Positions 43,279 to 53,383 are shown, counted from the first letter of the stretch. The stretch: 64,000 bases of DNA from Pseudomonas phenolilytica (GCF_021432765.1 NZ_CP058908.1:186001-250000); one strand, 5' to 3'. The notes: generated from the letters alone by a model not told the origin. Translations and numbers: made by a program.

Positions 43279-43592
43279 GGGTGCGTTCGGCCACTGCAGC
43301 CCTGCATTCCAGTCAGTCCAGAACTCGAGAAAAGACTCCAGAAAACTGGACACCCCGCCTTGTCGGTGTACGGCTTTGCAGACACTCTTGAGCAACTCGG
43401 CCGGAAACGCACGGTCCTAACGCCCGTAGCCAAGCGAAGCGGCATAGGCACGCTATCTGCAAACGATCTTTCCCACGACACATGTCTGCCGTGGCGCACC
43501 CGGGCGATGTCCGCACCCACGCCGAGTTTCGCTGACTGCCGCCCGCATCAGACGGGCATTCCAATAATGGCTGCAGAGAGAACCGAACCGCC
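43279..43592. other. Intergenic region before the sigma-54 regulator
   Basis: 314 bp with no gene on either strand. It contains ACTCCA-N6-TGGACA at 43335-43352, which resembles the candidate activator site seen near the three sigma-54 promoters. I see no strong sigma-70 promoter and no terminator for liuR. Confidence 0.5.
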
Positions 43593-45092
<1,500 letters not shown>

Positions 45093-45177
45093 GCGGTGGC
45101 GTCACGCACGCGTGTTCTGCCTGATCTATCGTTCTGTTCAGGGTGGCGATACCCGTCACCGCTCGGGAGCGACGACG

Positions 45178-45576
45178 ATGACTGAGGATATTGGCAAGCT
45201 GGTGCTGCGCCTGGCGCTGGGCGTGCTGATGCTGCTGCACGGCATTTCGAAAGTGGTCAACGGCGTGGACGGCATCGTCGGCATGGTCACCGGCCTCGGC
45301 CTGCCTGCCGCGGTTGCCTATGGTGTGTATCTGGGCGAGGTGGTCGGCCCGCTGCTGGTGATCGTCGGACTGTACACGCGCGTCGGCGCCCTGCTGATCG
45401 CCGGCAACATGCTTTTCGCCCTGCTGCTGGCGCACCGGGCCGAGCTGTTCACGCTGGCCCCCACCGGCGGCTGGGCGCTCGAACTGCAGGGAATGTTCCT
45501 GTTCGGCGCGGTGGCCGTCCTGCTGCTCGGCGCCGGGCGTTTCAGCGTCGGCGGAACGAGCGGACGCTTCAACTAG
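45178..45576 (+). CDS. DoxX-like membrane protein
   Basis: 132 residues from the ATG at 45178 with GGGAG upstream. Four membrane segments. The family signature LALGVLMLLHGISKVVNGVDGI at the start and YGVYLGEVVGPLLVIVGLYTR. DoxX proteins take part in thiol or oxidative stress and quinone-linked functions, but no single role is established. It starts 85 bp after the regulator, and the upstream in-frame stretch overlaps the regulator only in another frame. A weak GG-N10-GC stands at 45098-45111. Confidence 0.88.
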   Translation: MTEDIGKLVLRLALGVLMLLHGISKVVNGVDGIVGMVTGLGLPAAVAYGVYLGEVVGPLLVIVGLYTRVGALLIAGNMLFALLLAHRAELFTLAPTGGWALELQGMFLFGAVAVLLLGAGRFSVGGTSGRFN

Positions 45577-45582
45577 CGCGAC

Positions 45583-45600
45583 TGTCCGGCTGCACGGACA
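45583..45600 (+). promoter_or_regulatory. Candidate activator site for the esterase sigma-54 promoter
   Basis: TGTCCG-N6-CGGACA is a perfect inverted repeat. It lies 151 bp upstream of the -24 box at 45751. Confidence 0.5.
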
Positions 45601-45750
45601 CCTTCCAGCGCGCTGGACATCGACCCGCGCCCCGGCCTGGCACGCCCTGGTGGCAGGCCCCTCCCCGATTCTTCCTTCACCCCGCGACGCAGAGCGGCCG
45701 GTACGCCATGGGCGACCGGCCGTCGCGTTGCCGTGCGCGATACACGCCGC

Positions 45751-45766
45751 TGGCATGGCGCTGGCT
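45751..45766 (+). promoter_or_regulatory. Sigma-54 promoter of the tannase-family gene
   Basis: TGGCATGgcgcTGGCT matches 10 of 12 consensus bases with exact GG-N10-GC spacing. It lies 80 bp before the esterase start. Confidence 0.65.
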
Positions 45767-45846
45767 TGAGCGGCGTAGTGCCCACTTGAGCGGCCTCGCA
45801 CCGCTGCGGCGCGCTTCGTCCGACAACAACAAGAAGGAAGCCTCGC

Positions 45847-47541
45847 ATGATCGTTCATCCCGTCATCGCCTCGATCCGGCGCCTCACGCCACTGACACTG
45901 GCCCTGTGGTTTGCCAGCCCGACGCATGCCGCCGACTGCACCGCGCTGCTCGGCAGCGAGATACCGGCCGCGGCCATCGGCCTGCCCACGCGGGGCGCGC
46001 AGGTCGTAGCGGCCAACGCCATGGCGGCCGGCGGCACTGCGCCGCAGGCCTTCGGTGCCTATTGCGACGTCAGCGCCGAGATTCGCCCCATCGACCGCGC
46101 CGCACCGCCCATCCGCCTGCGCCTGGCGCTGCCCGAGCAGTGGAACCGCAAGGCGCTGATGCTCGGCGGTGGCGGCTACAACGGCACCCTGCCGAACGTT
46201 GCCGGCAATGTCCCCGCCGGCCCGCTGGACCAGCCCACGCCGCTCGGCCGGGGCTACGCCGTGTTCGGCAGCGACTCCGGGCACGCCTTCGATCCGCTCA
46301 GCCCCGGGGGCTTTGCCTGGAACGACGAGGCCCTGGCCAACTACGCCCACGACGCGCTGAAGAAGACCCGCGATGCCGCCGTCTACCTGATCCGGCAGCG
46401 CTACGGTGCAGCCCCCGAACGCAGCTACTTCGCCGGCGGCTCTACCGGGGGGCGCGAGGCACTGGCCGTGGCGCAGCAGTGGCCGACCGACTTCCACGGC
46501 GTGATCGCCCTTTACCCCGCCTACAACGCCCTGGCACTGGACCTGCAGTTCGGCCGCATCACCCGTGCGCTCGCCGCGCCCGGCGCCTTTCCCAGCCTGG
46601 AGCAGCGCGCCGCGCTGCTGGAAGCGGCGATGCAGGCCTGCGACGGACTGGATGGCGTACGCGACGGCGTGATCAGCCATCAAGCCGCCTGCAACGCACG
46701 TTTCGATCCGGCCCGCGCCAAACTCGACGGCCGACCGCTGCGCTGCCCGGACGGAGCCGATAGCTCGCCGCGCTGCCTGTCGGACGCGCAGATCCGCGCA
46801 CTGCGGGTATTCAACACACCGATCCGCTTCGGCTTCCCGCTGGCCAGCGGCGAAACCCATTACCCTGGCTTCAACACCTGGGGCACTGACCTCGGCCGGC
46901 CGGGGGAAGGCCTGCAGCTGGTAGTCAACCGCCTGGGCCTCAACACCCTGCAGCCGACCTACCCGATGCCCGTGCACGGCACCGGCTTCGCCGATGGCGC
47001 GCCCTACCACGCCGGCTTCTGGGATGAGTGGGTGCGCCACTTCGTGACGCGCAATCCCACCTTCAACTCGCTGACCCTCGATCCGCAGAACCCCGGCCCC
47101 TGGCAGGCGCGCATCAGCGAGCTGTCGCTGCGTCAGGACGTCAATGAGACCGATCTCTCCGCCTTCGCTAACAACGGCGGCAAGCTGCTCATGGCCCATG
47201 GCACCTCCGACCAGCTGGTAAGCACCCGCGCCAGCGCCCAGTACTACCAACGCATCCGCCGCGACATGGGGCCGGGCAGGACGCGTCAGTTCATGCGCTA
47301 CTACGAGATCCCCGGCTACGGCCATGCCGCCAGCACGGTATTCAATGCCGCCTGGGACTCGCTTACCGCGTTGGAGAACTGGGTCGAGCGCGGCATCGCC
47401 CCGCGCCGCCAGATCGTCGCCGACAGCGCCGGCGTACCAGGACGCACCCGCCCACTATGCGAGTACCCGGGCTGGCCGAAGTACGTCGGCAAGGGTGCCG
47501 TAGATGCCGCCTCCAGCTTCGTCTGCGTGAACGCCCGCTGA
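45847..47541 (+). CDS. Secreted tannase/feruloyl-esterase-family hydrolase
   Basis: 564 residues with a signal peptide ending near ASPTHAA (cut about 28/29) and AAGGAAG upstream of the ATG. Alpha/beta hydrolase with nucleophile S199 (GGSTGGRE), D455 (GTSDQLV) and H493 (GYGHAAS). CDGLDGVRDGVI (265-276) is the calcium loop of the family lid. The usual CS-D-HC pair of cysteines is missing: G198 and A494 replace the disulfide partners beside Ser and His. Probably periplasmic, splitting an ester whose product enters ketone-body metabolism (inference). Substrate unknown. Confidence 0.88.
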   Translation: MIVHPVIASIRRLTPLTLALWFASPTHAADCTALLGSEIPAAAIGLPTRGAQVVAANAMAAGGTAPQAFGAYCDVSAEIRPIDRAAPPIRLRLALPEQWNRKALMLGGGGYNGTLPNVAGNVPAGPLDQPTPLGRGYAVFGSDSGHAFDPLSPGGFAWNDEALANYAHDALKKTRDAAVYLIRQRYGAAPERSYFAGGSTGGREALAVAQQWPTDFHGVIALYPAYNALALDLQFGRITRALAAPGAFPSLEQRAALLEAAMQACDGLDGVRDGVISHQAACNARFDPARAKLDGRPLRCPDGADSSPRCLSDAQIRALRVFNTPIRFGFPLASGETHYPGFNTWGTDLGRPGEGLQLVVNRLGLNTLQPTYPMPVHGTGFADGAPYHAGFWDEWVRHFVTRNPTFNSLTLDPQNPGPWQARISELSLRQDVNETDLSAFANNGGKLLMAHGTSDQLVSTRASAQYYQRIRRDMGPGRTRQFMRYYEIPGYGHAASTVFNAAWDSLTALENWVERGIAPRRQIVADSAGVPGRTRPLCEYPGWPKYVGKGAVDAASSFVCVNAR

Positions 47542-47635
47542 CCCGGGACAGGTGGCGGCCAGCGTCGTGCGCGCTGCCGCCACCGCCGTCCGCGATGCTG
47601 GACACCCGCGGCCCGCATCGATCCGACGCTGAACA

Positions 47636-47653
47636 TGTCCGCCGAACTGGACG
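47636..47653 (+). promoter_or_regulatory. Candidate activator site for the porin sigma-54 promoter
   Basis: TGTCCG-N6-TGGACG, arms matching at 4 of 6 positions, 109 bp before the -24 box at 47745. Left arm identical to that at 45583. Confidence 0.4.
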
Positions 47654-47744
47654 CTCTGCACACCAGCCGTATTAGCTCATGCCCGAGCCACGCACCAGCT
47701 CTAGCACGGGCCTCAGCGCATAGCGATTGCGCCACCGGGCCGGC

Positions 47745-47760
47745 TGGCACGGCTTTCGCT
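47745..47760 (+). promoter_or_regulatory. Sigma-54 promoter of the OprD-family porin
   Basis: TGGCACGgcttTCGCT, 11 of 12 consensus bases, GG (47746) and GC (47758) 10 apart. The best sigma-54 site in the window, 54 bp before the porin ATG. Confidence 0.75.
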
Positions 47761-47813
47761 CAGGACTGGCAGCCGCGCGAACGCGGCGCAGAACAACAAC
47801 AAGAGGAAATCCC

Positions 47814-49076
47814 ATGCGACTCAAGCAAACCGTCGTCTGCCCACTGCTGTGCGGCAGCGCCGTTCTGATCGCCACCGGCCCCACAAACGCCGCCTTCATC
47901 GAAGACAGCAAAGCCAGCGTGGACCTGCGCAACTTCTACATGAACCGCGACTTCCGCTCCGGCGACGGGCAGTCCAAGGCCGAGGAATGGGCACAGGGCT
48001 TCATGCTGAAAATGGAGTCCGGCTACACCGAAGGCCCGATCGGCTTCGGCCTCGACGCCATCGGCCTCCTCGGCGTGAAGCTCGACTCCAGCCCCGACCG
48101 CGTCGGCACCGGTATCCTGCAGAGCGACCGCGAAGCACCCAACCGCGCCCAGGACGACTACGGCTCGGCCGGCCTCACGGCCAAGGCGAGGCTTTCGCAA
48201 ACCACCCTGCATGTCGGCACCATGCAACCGCTGATTCCAGTGCTGATGCGCAACGACAGCCGCCTGCTGCCACAGACCTTCCGCGGCGCGTGGCTGCAGA
48301 GCAAGGAAATCGACGGCCTGACGCTCGATGTGGGCAGGCTCGACCGGGTCAACCAGCGCAACTCATCGGACAACGAGGAAATGACCGCCTTCAACGGCGG
48401 CCTGCGTAACATCCGCTTCGGTCGGCAGACCACCAGCGACGAGTTCCTCTTCGCCGGCGGCCGCTACGCCTGGACCCCGGAACTGAGCAGCAGCTACTAC
48501 TACGGCGGGCTGGACGGCATCTACAAGGAACACAACTTCGGCCTGCTCCACGTACTGCCGCTCGGCGACAAACAGAGTTTCAAAACCGACCTGCGCTACG
48601 TGCACCAGACCGATGACGGCGGCAGCAACGTCGACGCCGACACCTTCGGCGCGATGTTCACCTACCGCATCGGCGGCCACGCCTTCGGCGCCGGCTACCA
48701 GCAAGTCTCCGGCGACACCGGCTTCGCCTACATCGCCGGCAGCGACAACTCACTGCTCAACCTGGTGCAGATCAACGACTTCGGCAACGAGGACGAACGC
48801 TCCTGGCAGGTCCGCTACGACTACGACTTCGCCGCCCTCGGCATCCCCGGCTTAACCCTCATGACCCGCTACCTCTCCGGCGATAACGTCGACCGCGGCG
48901 CTGGAGCCGGCGAAGGCAAGACCTGGGAGCGCAACACCGACCTCGCCTACGTGTTCCAGAGCGGCCCACTGAAAAACCTCGGCCTAAAACTGCGCAACGC
49001 CACCACCCGCAGCAACTTCCAGAACGACCTCGACGAGAACCGAGTGATCATCAGCTACAGCGTACCGCTCTGGTAA
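47814..49076 (+). CDS. OprD-family outer-membrane porin
   Basis: 420 residues from the ATG at 47814, AAGAGGAAA upstream. Signal peptide MRLKQTVVCPLLCGSAVLIATG to NAA. FIEDSKASVDLRNFYMNRDF at the start, KLDSSPDRVGTG, and GRLDRVNQRNSSDNEEM are typical of OprD porins. The last residue before the stop is aromatic (SYSVPLW). It is 272 bp downstream of the esterase and probably imports the esterase's substrate or product. Members transport small carboxylates, aromatic acids or basic amino acids. Specificity unknown. Confidence 0.93.
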   Translation: MRLKQTVVCPLLCGSAVLIATGPTNAAFIEDSKASVDLRNFYMNRDFRSGDGQSKAEEWAQGFMLKMESGYTEGPIGFGLDAIGLLGVKLDSSPDRVGTGILQSDREAPNRAQDDYGSAGLTAKARLSQTTLHVGTMQPLIPVLMRNDSRLLPQTFRGAWLQSKEIDGLTLDVGRLDRVNQRNSSDNEEMTAFNGGLRNIRFGRQTTSDEFLFAGGRYAWTPELSSSYYYGGLDGIYKEHNFGLLHVLPLGDKQSFKTDLRYVHQTDDGGSNVDADTFGAMFTYRIGGHAFGAGYQQVSGDTGFAYIAGSDNSLLNLVQINDFGNEDERSWQVRYDYDFAALGIPGLTLMTRYLSGDNVDRGAGAGEGKTWERNTDLAYVFQSGPLKNLGLKLRNATTRSNFQNDLDENRVIISYSVPLW

Positions 49077-49114
49077 TGACTTGCCCGTAGCAGCCACGCC
49101 GGGGCATGACGATG

Positions 49115-49162
49115 CGTAGTCACCTGCCCCAGACAAAAAGGGGTTAGCTTTCGCTAACCCCT
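49115..49162 (+). repeat. Left 48-bp direct repeat flanking the island scar (with terminator hairpin)
   Basis: 44 of 48 bases equal those at 50064-50111, offset 949. It includes the hairpin AAAGGGGTTAGC/GCTAACCCCTTT with loop TTTC (about 49137-49164), which also serves as terminator of the porin gene. The repeats bound the integrase remnant and fitAB and lie beside tRNA-Met. Confidence 0.85.
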
Positions 49163-49164
49163 TT

Positions 49165-49309
49165 CTCGGCCTGCAACGAATCCTGGGGCATTCGTCGATC
49201 ACGATGACCGTGCGCTATGCACTATGCGCATCTGTCGCCGGACCATCTGGAATCTGCGCTTCGCCTGTCTCCACTTATCCAAAGCGGCCATGCGGTGGTA
49301 TTCGCTTAA
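49165..49309 (+). pseudogene. Tyrosine recombinase (integrase) C-terminal remnant
   Basis: Reads LGLQRILGHSSITMTVRYA from 49165, then shifts frame at about 49216-49223, where TATGCAC/TATGCGC is duplicated by 7 bases. The next frame continues with YAHLSPDHLESALRL to a TAA at 49307. GHSSITMT..RYAHLSPDHL is the signature around the catalytic His and Tyr of phage-type integrases. Only the last 45 or so residues remain, so the gene is dead. It begins two bases after the left direct repeat. Confidence 0.82.
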
Positions 49310-49329
49310 TGTCCTTGCAGGTATGCTAT

Positions 49330-49343
49330 CAATGATTTCATTG
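49330..49343 (+). promoter_or_regulatory. Palindrome upstream of fitA, candidate autoregulatory operator
   Basis: CAATGA-TT-TCATTG is a perfect inverted repeat 18 bp before the fitA ATG, next to a possible -10 (TATGCT, 49322-49327). RHH antitoxins with their toxin bind such sites. Confidence 0.6.
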
Positions 49344-49361
49344 GATTCACTCGGAGGTTCT

Positions 49362-49607
49362 ATGGCCAGCATTACGATCCGAAACCTTGACGACGACCTG
49401 AAGGCGAAATTGCGCGTTGTAGCGGCTAGTCATGGACGCTCGATGGAAGAAGAAGCCCGAATCATCATTCGGCAAGCCCTGTCGCGTCAGGAAAAGCGTG
49501 GCGGACTGGGTACTCGCATTCGCTCCCGTTTTGCTACGCTCGGCGGTGCGGAGCTCGCATTGCCTGAGCGAAAAGATAAGGCCCGAGCAGCGAGCTTCGA
49601 TGAATGA
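49362..49607 (+). CDS. fitA: FitA-like ribbon-helix-helix antitoxin
   Basis: 81 residues from the ATG at 49362 (CGGAGG upstream). MASITIRNLDDDLKAKLRVVA is an Arc-type ribbon-helix-helix, followed by HGRSMEEEARIIIRQAL. The C-terminal tail (from about 45) wraps the toxin. It overlaps fitB by four bases (ATGA). The longer reading from 49224 overlaps the integrase remnant and lacks a ribosome site. Confidence 0.88.
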   Translation: MASITIRNLDDDLKAKLRVVAASHGRSMEEEARIIIRQALSRQEKRGGLGTRIRSRFATLGGAELALPERKDKARAASFDE

Positions 49608-50023
49608 TCTTGCTTGATACCAATGTGTTGTCCGAGCTCATGCGAGCCAAGCCGGCGCCGCAAGTAATTGAGTGGGTCGACGCCCAGCCAGCGAGCGAGT
49701 TAGCGATCAGTGCGATCACTGTTGCGGAGATTCTTTACGGCATTGCCAGAATGCCGGATGGCAAGCGCAAACAAGGGCTGCTCGACATAGCCTCGGCCAT
49801 GTTTGAGGAAGATTTCGCCGGCAATATCCTGCCGTTCGATGCAGACGCAGCCGTCCACTACGCAGAGATTGCTGCCGCGACCGAAGCGAAGGGGCGAATA
49901 GTAGATATGGCAGATGCGCAGATCGCCGCGATTGGACGGCGACACGATGCCATCATCGCGACTCGCAATACCCGTCATTTCGAGCCGTTGGGAGTGGCTT
50001 TGATCGATCCCTGGAGCGAATAG
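49604..50023 (+). CDS. fitB: FitB/VapC-type PIN-domain toxin
   Basis: 139 residues. MILLDTNVLSELMR provides the first metal aspartate (D5). SAITVAEILYGI, DMADAQIAAIG and ATRNTRHFEPLGV hold the other acidic sites of PIN ribonucleases. It probably cleaves RNA when free of FitA. Its third-position A/T use is higher than neighbours, consistent with transfer. Subfamily naming follows similarity; the precise RNA target is not readable. Confidence 0.9.
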   Translation: MILLDTNVLSELMRAKPAPQVIEWVDAQPASELAISAITVAEILYGIARMPDGKRKQGLLDIASAMFEEDFAGNILPFDADAAVHYAEIAAATEAKGRIVDMADAQIAAIGRRHDAIIATRNTRHFEPLGVALIDPWSE

Positions 50024-50063
50024 GGGTAACAGCGTTTCGTCTGTAGACAGGGCGTAGTCACTT

Positions 50064-50111
50064 CGTAGTCACCGGCCCAAAACAAAAAGGGGCTAGCTTT
50101 CGCTAACCCCT
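50064..50111 (+). repeat. Right 48-bp direct repeat, next to tRNA-Met
   Basis: Copy of 49115-49162 with four differences. It contains a hairpin (GGGGCTAGC/GCTAACCCC) followed by TTGTTTTTG. On the minus strand it lies 11 bases past the tRNA-Met gene and probably ends its transcript. Confidence 0.85.
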
Positions 50112-50121
50112 TGTTTTTGTA

Positions 50122-50198
50122 TGGTGGCTACACCGGGACTTGAACCTGGGACATCAGCATTATGAATGCTGCGCTCTAACCAACTGAGCTATGTAGCC
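50122..50198 (-). tRNA. tRNA-Met (CAT), elongator type
   Basis: 77 bases with encoded CCA. Acceptor GGCTACA/TGTAGCC, anticodon loop TTCATAA in stem CAGCA/TGCTG gives CAT. The A-rich acceptor start GGCTACA is that of the elongator Met tRNA, not the initiator. Perfect promoter upstream at 50210-50238. Confidence 0.96.
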
Positions 50199-50209
50199 GA
50201 GTGGCGCGC

Positions 50210-50238
50210 ATTATTCTCTGGTGCTTTTTTGCTGTCAA
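50210..50238 (-). promoter_or_regulatory. Sigma-70 promoter of tRNA-Met
   Basis: On the minus strand: TTGACA (50238-50233), 17-base spacer, AATAAT (50215-50210). The tRNA begins 11 bases further on. Confidence 0.88.
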
Positions 50239-50310
50239 CCCTGCCACCAGTGAATTTTTATCCTTTTCAAGCGGTTAGACCAGCGGTTGCGCGGCTGGCC
50301 AGGCTTTCGC

Positions 50311-51300
50311 TCAGCTGTGTTGGCGGAACGACGGGCGGGTCGCCATCAGCAGGCCACCGAAGATCAGCGCGCCGCCGATCCAGTGGAATGTCTGCAGGGC
50401 TTCGTCCAGTAGCAGCCAGCCGAGCAGCGCGGTGATCACCGGCATCAGGTAGCTGGTCATGGCCGCCTTGGACGCGCCGATCACGCTTACGCCGTGGTTC
50501 CAGGCGAGGTAGGCGATCAGCGAGGCGAACACGGCGGTGTAGCCAATCGCGACAAGGTTGTCTGCGGTCGGCGCGAAACCGCCGACGCGGCTGAGTTCCA
50601 GCAGGTAGAACGGCAGGATCAGCGGCACGCCCAGCGCCATTAGCACACCGAGCAATGTCAGTGGCGGCACCGGCAGGCGCGTGGCCCAGCGTCGCAGCAG
50701 CAGGGTGTACAGCGCCCAAGCGGCAACGGCGGCCAGCATGATCAGATCGCCACGCTGGAATGACAGGCTGCTCAGGACCTGCCAGCTGCCGCGGCTGATC
50801 AGGTAGAGCAGGCCCACGGCGGCCACGGCCATGCCGAGCCATGCGCGGCGCAGCGGCCATTCGCCGAGCAGCAGGCCGGCGCCGATGAAGGTCGCCAGCG
50901 GCAGGCAGGTGTTGACCAGGGTGAGATTGATCGCTTCGGTGCTTTGCGCCGCTGTATACAGCAGCGAGTTGTAGCTGGCGATGCCGCAGGCGGCGAGTAC
51001 CGGCAGGCGCCAGCCGGCGGCGCGCAGAACGGCGCGGTGGCGCCAGATCGAGCGCGCGACGATGGGCAGCAGCAATGTCGCGGCAAGTACCCAACGCCAG
51101 AACGACAGGCCCAGCGGCGGGATCTCGTCATGAAAAGCGCGGGCCACCAAGGCGTTGCCGCTCCAGCAGACCACCGCCACCAGCAGCCCGGCGAAAGCCA
51201 GGCCGTGGCGCCGGGACGCTACGCTGGGTTGAGTGGGCGCAGACGGTACTGGGTCGGCAACTGGTCGAGGCCGCTGACGGTGACGTTGAGGTTCTTCCAC
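50311..51300 (-). CDS. DMT-family (EamA) inner-membrane transporter
   Basis: About 329 residues if the GTG at 51300 is used. Ten hydrophobic segments in two EamA repeats: GLAFAGLLVAVVCWSGNALV, RAFHDEIPPLGLSFWRW and, in the second half, VFASLIAYLAWNHGVSVIGA. Probably a metabolite exporter. The start is unsettled: no ATG precedes the first helix, and GTG 51300 overlaps the carbonic anhydrase gene by 82 bases. Substrate unknown. Confidence 0.82.
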   Translation of the reverse strand: MEEPQRHRQRPRPVADPVPSAPTQPSVASRRHGLAFAGLLVAVVCWSGNALVARAFHDEIPPLGLSFWRWVLAATLLLPIVARSIWRHRAVLRAAGWRLPVLAACGIASYNSLLYTAAQSTEAINLTLVNTCLPLATFIGAGLLLGEWPLRRAWLGMAVAAVGLLYLISRGSWQVLSSLSFQRGDLIMLAAVAAWALYTLLLRRWATRLPVPPLTLLGVLMALGVPLILPFYLLELSRVGGFAPTADNLVAIGYTAVFASLIAYLAWNHGVSVIGASKAAMTSYLMPVITALLGWLLLDEALQTFHWIGGALIFGGLLMATRPSFRQHS

Positions 51301-51863
51301 AGGCCATCCTTGATGCCGTAGATGCAGCCATGCACCGAGAGCGGCTGCCCGCGGTGCCAGGCGTTCTGCACGATGGTGGTATGGCTGACGTTGGCCACTT
51401 GCTGGATTACGTTCAGCTCGCACAGGCGGTCGACCCGCTCTTCTTCGCTGGGCAGGGTCGCCAGGTGCGCGCGGTGCTCATAATAGAGGTCGCGGATGGT
51501 CCGCAGCCAGCCGTCGATCAGGCCCAACTGGTCGTCACGCATGGAGGCGCGCACACCACCGCAGCCGTAGTGACCGGTGACCAGGATGTGTTTGACCTTC
51601 AGCACGTCGACCGCGTACTGGATCACCGACAGGCAGTTGAGGTCGGTATGCAGCACCACGTTGGCGACGTTGCGGTGCACGAACAGGTCGCCGGGCAGCA
51701 TGCCGACGATCTCGTTGGCCGGCACGCGCGCATCGGAGCAGCCGATCCACAGGTATTCCGGTGCCTGCTGTTTGGCCAGCTGCTCGAAGAAGGTCGGGTC
51801 TTCCTGCTTGATGGCTTCGGCCCAGCGGGCGTTGTTCTCGAACAACTGATCCAGATCGTTCAT
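51219..51863 (-). CDS. can: Beta-class carbonic anhydrase
   Basis: 214 residues from the ATG at 51863, with AGGACAAGAA upstream. The zinc ligands are C42, H98 and C101 with D44 beside (CSDARVP, GHYGCGG). It interconverts CO2 and bicarbonate in the cytoplasm, for biotin carboxylases among others. It overlaps the permease reading. It follows otsA by 100 bp on the same strand. Confidence 0.94.
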   Translation of the reverse strand: MNDLDQLFENNARWAEAIKQEDPTFFEQLAKQQAPEYLWIGCSDARVPANEIVGMLPGDLFVHRNVANVVLHTDLNCLSVIQYAVDVLKVKHILVTGHYGCGGVRASMRDDQLGLIDGWLRTIRDLYYEHRAHLATLPSEEERVDRLCELNVIQQVANVSHTTIVQNAWHRGQPLSVHGCIYGIKDGLWKNLNVTVSGLDQLPTQYRLRPLNPA

Positions 51864-51963
51864 TTCTTGTCCTCGAAGTCTGGCACGCGAATGCGAACCG
51901 CTGCCGCTATGACACACCGGTTCTGCGCGGCGTCACAGCCCCTTGCGGCATACCTCCTGCGAG

Positions 51964-53343
51964 CTATTCGCGCGGCTGCGAGACGAACGAGCGGAGGTCG
52001 CGCAGGAAATTGTCGCGCCAGGCACTCAGATCGGCCGCACGGATCGCCCGCATCATGTGCTCGTAGCGATCACGGCGTTCGGCCAGCGGCATGCGCAGCG
52101 CCCGATCCAGCGCCTCGGCCATGCCGATGCAGTCGTACGGGTTGACGATCAGCGCCGAGGTCAGCTCGCGCGCCGCACCGGCGAAGCGCGACAGCACCAG
52201 CACGCCGGGGTCCTCGGGATTCTGCGCGGCGACGTATTCCTTGGCCACCAGATTCATGCCATCGCGCAGTGGCGTGACGAAGCCGATGCTTGCCGAGCGG
52301 AACAGCCCCATGAGAATGCGCCGCTCGTGGCTCTTGTTGAGGTAGTGCAACGGCGTCCAGTCCAGGTCCGACAGACGCCCGTTGATGTGCCCGGCCTCGC
52401 TTTCCAGCTGGCGGCGGATGCTCTGGTAGGTACGTACGTCCGAGCGCGAGGTCGGCGCGATCTGGAAGAACTCGACGTTGCGCCGGTGCTCGGGGAAACG
52501 GTCGAGGAACGCCTCGTAGGCCTTGAAGCGTTCCACCAGCCCCTTGGAATAGTCGAGGCGATCGACGCTGATGATGGTCTTGCGCGCGGTGTCACTGGTA
52601 CGCCGCATGGGATGGCGGCGGCCCTTGTAGGTTTCGCCGAGCTGCTGGATCTCGTCCGGCACGACGCCGATCGGGTAGACGCCGCTGCGAAAGTTCTGCC
52701 CGTAGGCGGTCAGGCTGCCATCGGCCTCGATCACGCCGCGCACTTCACGGGTCATGTAGTCCTGAAAGGCCAGCCGGTCGGTTTCGGTCTGAAAGCCGAT
52801 CAGGTCGTAGTAGCAAAGCGTCTTGAGCAGCTCGTTGTGCGGCGGGATGACGGTGAGGATTTCCGGCGGCGGAAAAGGAATGTGCAGGAAGAAGCCGATG
52901 CGATTGCGGATGCCCAGGCGACGGCATTCCTCGGCGAAGGGGATCAGGTGGTAATCGTGGATCCAGATGATGTCATCGGGCTTGAGCAGCGGTTTGAGCT
53001 TCTGCGCGAGCATCTGGTTGACCCGCCGATAGCCTTCGTACTCGTCGCGGTCGTAGCGCGCCAGGTCAATGCGGTAATGGAAGATCGGCCACAGGGTCGC
53101 GTTGGAAAAGCCACGGTAGTACTGATCGTAGTCACGCTTGGTCAGCCCGAGCGTGACGTACGTGATGTTGCCCACCTGTTCGCTGTTGATCGGCGGATCG
53201 GCGCTGATGTCGCCGTTCCAGCCGAACCAGATGCCGCCCGACTGGCGCAGGGCATCGTAGACCCCCACAGCCAGCCCGCCGGCGGCGGCCTTGCCGGCCT
53301 TGATCGGTGCTACGCGGTTGGAGACTACGACTAGTCGACTCAT
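51964..53343 (-). CDS. otsA: Trehalose-6-phosphate synthase
   Basis: GT20 enzyme joining UDP-glucose and glucose-6-phosphate. 459 residues. [56 protein letters not shown] and DRLDYSKGL are all signatures. The usual osmolyte role follows from the otsB partner 40 bp upstream. Confidence 0.96.
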   Translation of the reverse strand: MSRLVVVSNRVAPIKAGKAAAGGLAVGVYDALRQSGGIWFGWNGDISADPPINSEQVGNITYVTLGLTKRDYDQYYRGFSNATLWPIFHYRIDLARYDRDEYEGYRRVNQMLAQKLKPLLKPDDIIWIHDYHLIPFAEECRRLGIRNRIGFFLHIPFPPPEILTVIPPHNELLKTLCYYDLIGFQTETDRLAFQDYMTREVRGVIEADGSLTAYGQNFRSGVYPIGVVPDEIQQLGETYKGRRHPMRRTSDTARKTIISVDRLDYSKGLVERFKAYEAFLDRFPEHRRNVEFFQIAPTSRSDVRTYQSIRRQLESEAGHINGRLSDLDWTPLHYLNKSHERRILMGLFRSASIGFVTPLRDGMNLVAKEYVAAQNPEDPGVLVLSRFAGAARELTSALIVNPYDCIGMAEALDRALRMPLAERRDRYEHMMRAIRAADLSAWRDNFLRDLRSFVSQPRE

Positions 53344-53383
53344 CGGATTCTCGCTCTCGATTGATTGTTATTGGATGCGTCCC

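Noticed and set aside
45098..45111. GG-N10-GC before the DoxX-like gene
   Set aside because: Only the GG and GC plus a few bases match (TGGCGTCacgcACGCG). At this GC content such spacing arises often, so I do not call it a promoter.
45616..45660. TGGCACG upstream of the esterase gene (near 45642) as a -24 box
   Set aside because: The -12 position carries GG where GC is required, so spacing fails. The site at 45751 is better.
49224..49361. 46-residue N-terminal extension of fitA
   Set aside because: It overlaps the integrase remnant, lacks a ribosome site and has no similarity; ATG 49362 with CGGAGG fits the RHH start.
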